A stretch of DNA of 64,000 bases from Alphaproteobacteria bacterium. GTDB taxonomy: Bacteria > Myxococcota_A > UBA796 > UBA2385. The stretch is taken from NCBI GenBank assembly GCA_020632755.1, contig JACKEY010000023.1, forward strand, positions 1 through 64,000. The letters are read 5' to 3'. The notes beneath the pieces are model-generated. The model had not been told where the DNA came from and did not search any database. It saw nothing but the letters and a program-made list of their open reading frames with translations. The position numbers were made by a program, and so were the translations under genes. Below, one piece after another: positions 62,855 to 64,000 of this stretch (within the stretch, counting starts at the first letter, position 1; every line of letters begins with the position of its first letter).

Positions 62855-63286
62855 ATGCACAGCCTGATCAGCCTGCTCCTCGCGGGTCCCGCCCTCGCCG
62901 ACGAGCCCCCCGTGGCCCTGGCCGGGGTGCCCTTCCTGGCCTACCCGGGCGAGACCATCATCCTGGACGGCAGCGAGTCCTACGATCCCGACGGGCAGAG
63001 CCTGACCTACGCCTGGGACCAGGTCGCCGGGCCGCGGGTGGACCTGGTGGACGACGACAAGGCGCGGCCCAGCTTCACCCCGGACGAAGGCGGGACCTAC
63101 ACCTTCTCGCTCGTCGTCGACGACGGCCTGTCGGCCAGCGACCCCGACGAGGTCGACGTCATCGTCGTCGATCCCGCCATCGGCAGCGACGTCGACGGCG
63201 GGGGTGGCTGTGCGACCGTGCCCGCGGCCCCCGGGGTGCTCGGCCTGCTGTTCGCCCTGCTGGGCCTGCGGCGTCGGGAGCGCTGA
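62855..63286 (+). CDS. small secreted PKD-like protein with MYXO-CTERM-type tail
   Basis: 143 residues from ATG at 62855; a TATTGC element at 62819-62824 lies upstream. The signal peptide ends AGPALADE. A single PKD/K319-like beta-sandwich follows: LDGSESYDPDGQSLTYAWDQVAGPRV, then ARPSFTPDEGGTYTFSLVVDDG. The C-terminus is a Gly/Asp linker, GGGCATVP, a hydrophobic GVLGLLFALLGL and RRRER: the same tripartite sorting tag as at 48238. It is probably a surface adhesin-like or structural protein. A rhomboid protease gene starts at the next base; rhomboid-type proteases process C-terminal tags in other systems, so it is a candidate processor (inference). Confidence 0.8.
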   Translation: MHSLISLLLAGPALADEPPVALAGVPFLAYPGETIILDGSESYDPDGQSLTYAWDQVAGPRVDLVDDDKARPSFTPDEGGTYTFSLVVDDGLSASDPDEVDVIVVDPAIGSDVDGGGGCATVPAAPGVLGLLFALLGLRRRER

Positions 63287-64000
63287 GTGGCGGACAAGAA
63301 GCGCCGACCGGCCGTCCTGTGCAGCAGCTGCCGCCAGCTGGTCAACGCCGAGGCCCGCAAGTGCCCGCACTGCGGGGCGGCCATGCCCGGGCTGTTCGGC
63401 TTCGCGCCGGGGCTGCAGCGGCTGTTCCGCGACCAGCTGGACCTGAGCCAGATCATCGTCGGCATCTGCATCCTGACCTACGGCGCCAGCCTCGTCGTCG
63501 ATCCCGGCTGCGTGAACCGCGGCATCCACCTGGACTTCGGGGCGCCGAGCAGCGAAGCGCTCTACGTCATGGGCATGACCGGCGGCACCGCGTGGCGGCT
63601 GCAGCACTACTGGACCCTGCTGTCGGCGATCTTCCTGCACGGCAGCCTGATCCACATCGCCTTCAACATGATGTGGACCCGCAGCCTGGCCCCGCGCGTC
63701 ATCGAGCTCTACGGCCCGGGCCGGTTCTTCCTGATGTTCGTGGCGGCCGGGGTCGGCGGCTTCGTGCTGTCCAACCTGTGGTCCGGCGCGCCCACCATCG
63801 GCGCCAGCGGCGCCATCTTCGGGCTGATGGGCGTGCTCATCGCCTACGGCAAGAAGCGGGGCGGCACCTTCGGCGAGGCGATCAAGAGCGACATGCTGAT
63901 GTGGGCCGGGCTCCTGTTCTTCATGGGCTTCGCGATGTCCGGTGTCAACAACGCCGGCCACCTGGGCGGACTCGCGACCGGGCTCGTGCTGGGCTGGGTG
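63287..64000 (+). CDS. rhomboid-family intramembrane serine protease, C-terminus cut by window edge
   Basis: 238 residues are visible; the frame is open at the right edge. Translation starts at GTG immediately after the upstream TGA (TGAGTG), so the two genes are coupled. The N-terminus is a zinc-ribbon-like CSSCRQL...CPHCGAAM, an unusual cytoplasmic extension. The rhomboid core follows: HGSLIHIAFNMMWTRSLAP, the catalytic serine Ser174 in IGASGAIFGLMG, and His225 in NNAGHLGG. Both dyad residues are present, so it is probably active in cleaving membrane segments. Confidence 0.9.
   Translation, partial: MADKKRRPAVLCSSCRQLVNAEARKCPHCGAAMPGLFGFAPGLQRLFRDQLDLSQIIVGICILTYGASLVVDPGCVNRGIHLDFGAPSSEALYVMGMTGGTAWRLQHYWTLLSAIFLHGSLIHIAFNMMWTRSLAPRVIELYGPGRFFLMFVAAGVGGFVLSNLWSGAPTIGASGAIFGLMGVLIAYGKKRGGTFGEAIKSDMLMWAGLLFFMGFAMSGVNNAGHLGGLATGLVLGWV

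Overview
The window is about 70% G+C and gene-dense, with almost no mobile DNA. It is most likely from a Myxococcota-like (formerly deltaproteobacterial) bacterium. The support is a tripartite C-terminal Gly-Cys / hydrophobic / Arg-rich sorting tail of MYXO-CTERM type on two secreted proteins (48238-49878 and 62855-63286), a complete Bat aerotolerance locus, a Ser/Thr kinase fused to a beta-propeller, and frequent GTG starts with 4-bp GTGA gene overlaps. No rRNA is present, so the assignment stays at phylum level and is an inference.

Layout. 1-5.6 kb: a RIO1-family kinase (cut by the window edge), a Cys-pair lipoprotein, an ICMT-like methyltransferase and a receptor-like Ser/Thr kinase. 5.6-17.7 kb (minus strand): one long run dnaK-dnaJ-moxR-DUF58-batX-batA-batBC-batD-batE, with most Bat junctions translationally coupled. 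17.7-20.8 kb: a 1-kb regulatory gap holding four tandem 62-bp hairpin repeats and two candidate promoters, followed by divergent groES-groEL. 20.9-25.4 kb: an unknown exported protein, enoyl-CoA hydratase, apolipoprotein N-acyltransferase and an RDD protein. 25.4-31.3 kb: a GbsR-type regulator heading an operon for a LolA-like protein, two FtsX-type permeases, their ATPase and a beta-barrel protein. 31.3-33.8 kb: a Lon-type protease with a degenerate P-loop and a CheY-like receiver. 33.8-38.8 kb: a structured intergenic region with a candidate small RNA, then an ExbB-ExbD-ExbD operon flanked by two envelope proteins built from a paired-cysteine repeat, and a DUF547 lipoprotein.

38.9-44.8 kb: lipA and a 2-oxoacid dehydrogenase operon in which E2 and E3 look intact but both E1 halves lack canonical catalytic motifs; then a universal stress protein behind a sigma-54-like promoter. 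44.8-53.2 kb: MetRS, a sugar-lactone oxidase-like flavoprotein, a secreted zincin, tmk, lipB, and serS followed by tRNA-Ser(TGA), tRNA-Ser(GCT) and tRNA-Arg(ACG). 53.3-64 kb: a medium-chain dehydrogenase, an aldehyde dehydrogenase, an outer-membrane barrel, a DnaC-like ATPase with DnaJ-type zinc motifs, a GT-C glycosyltransferase, a PspA-like coiled coil, a small sorting-tag protein and a rhomboid protease cut by the right edge.

Themes that tie the genes together are protein quality control and envelope stress (DnaKJ, GroESL, Bat, Lon-like, rhomboid, PspA-like, USP), lipoylation (lipA and lipB with lipoyl E2), and envelope transport (Lol-like ABC, Exb, Lnt). The least familiar material is the ~32-residue Cys-pair repeat family shared by three envelope proteins (993-1646, 34196-34744, 36802-37743), the degenerate E1 pair, and the tandem hairpins between dnaK and groES.
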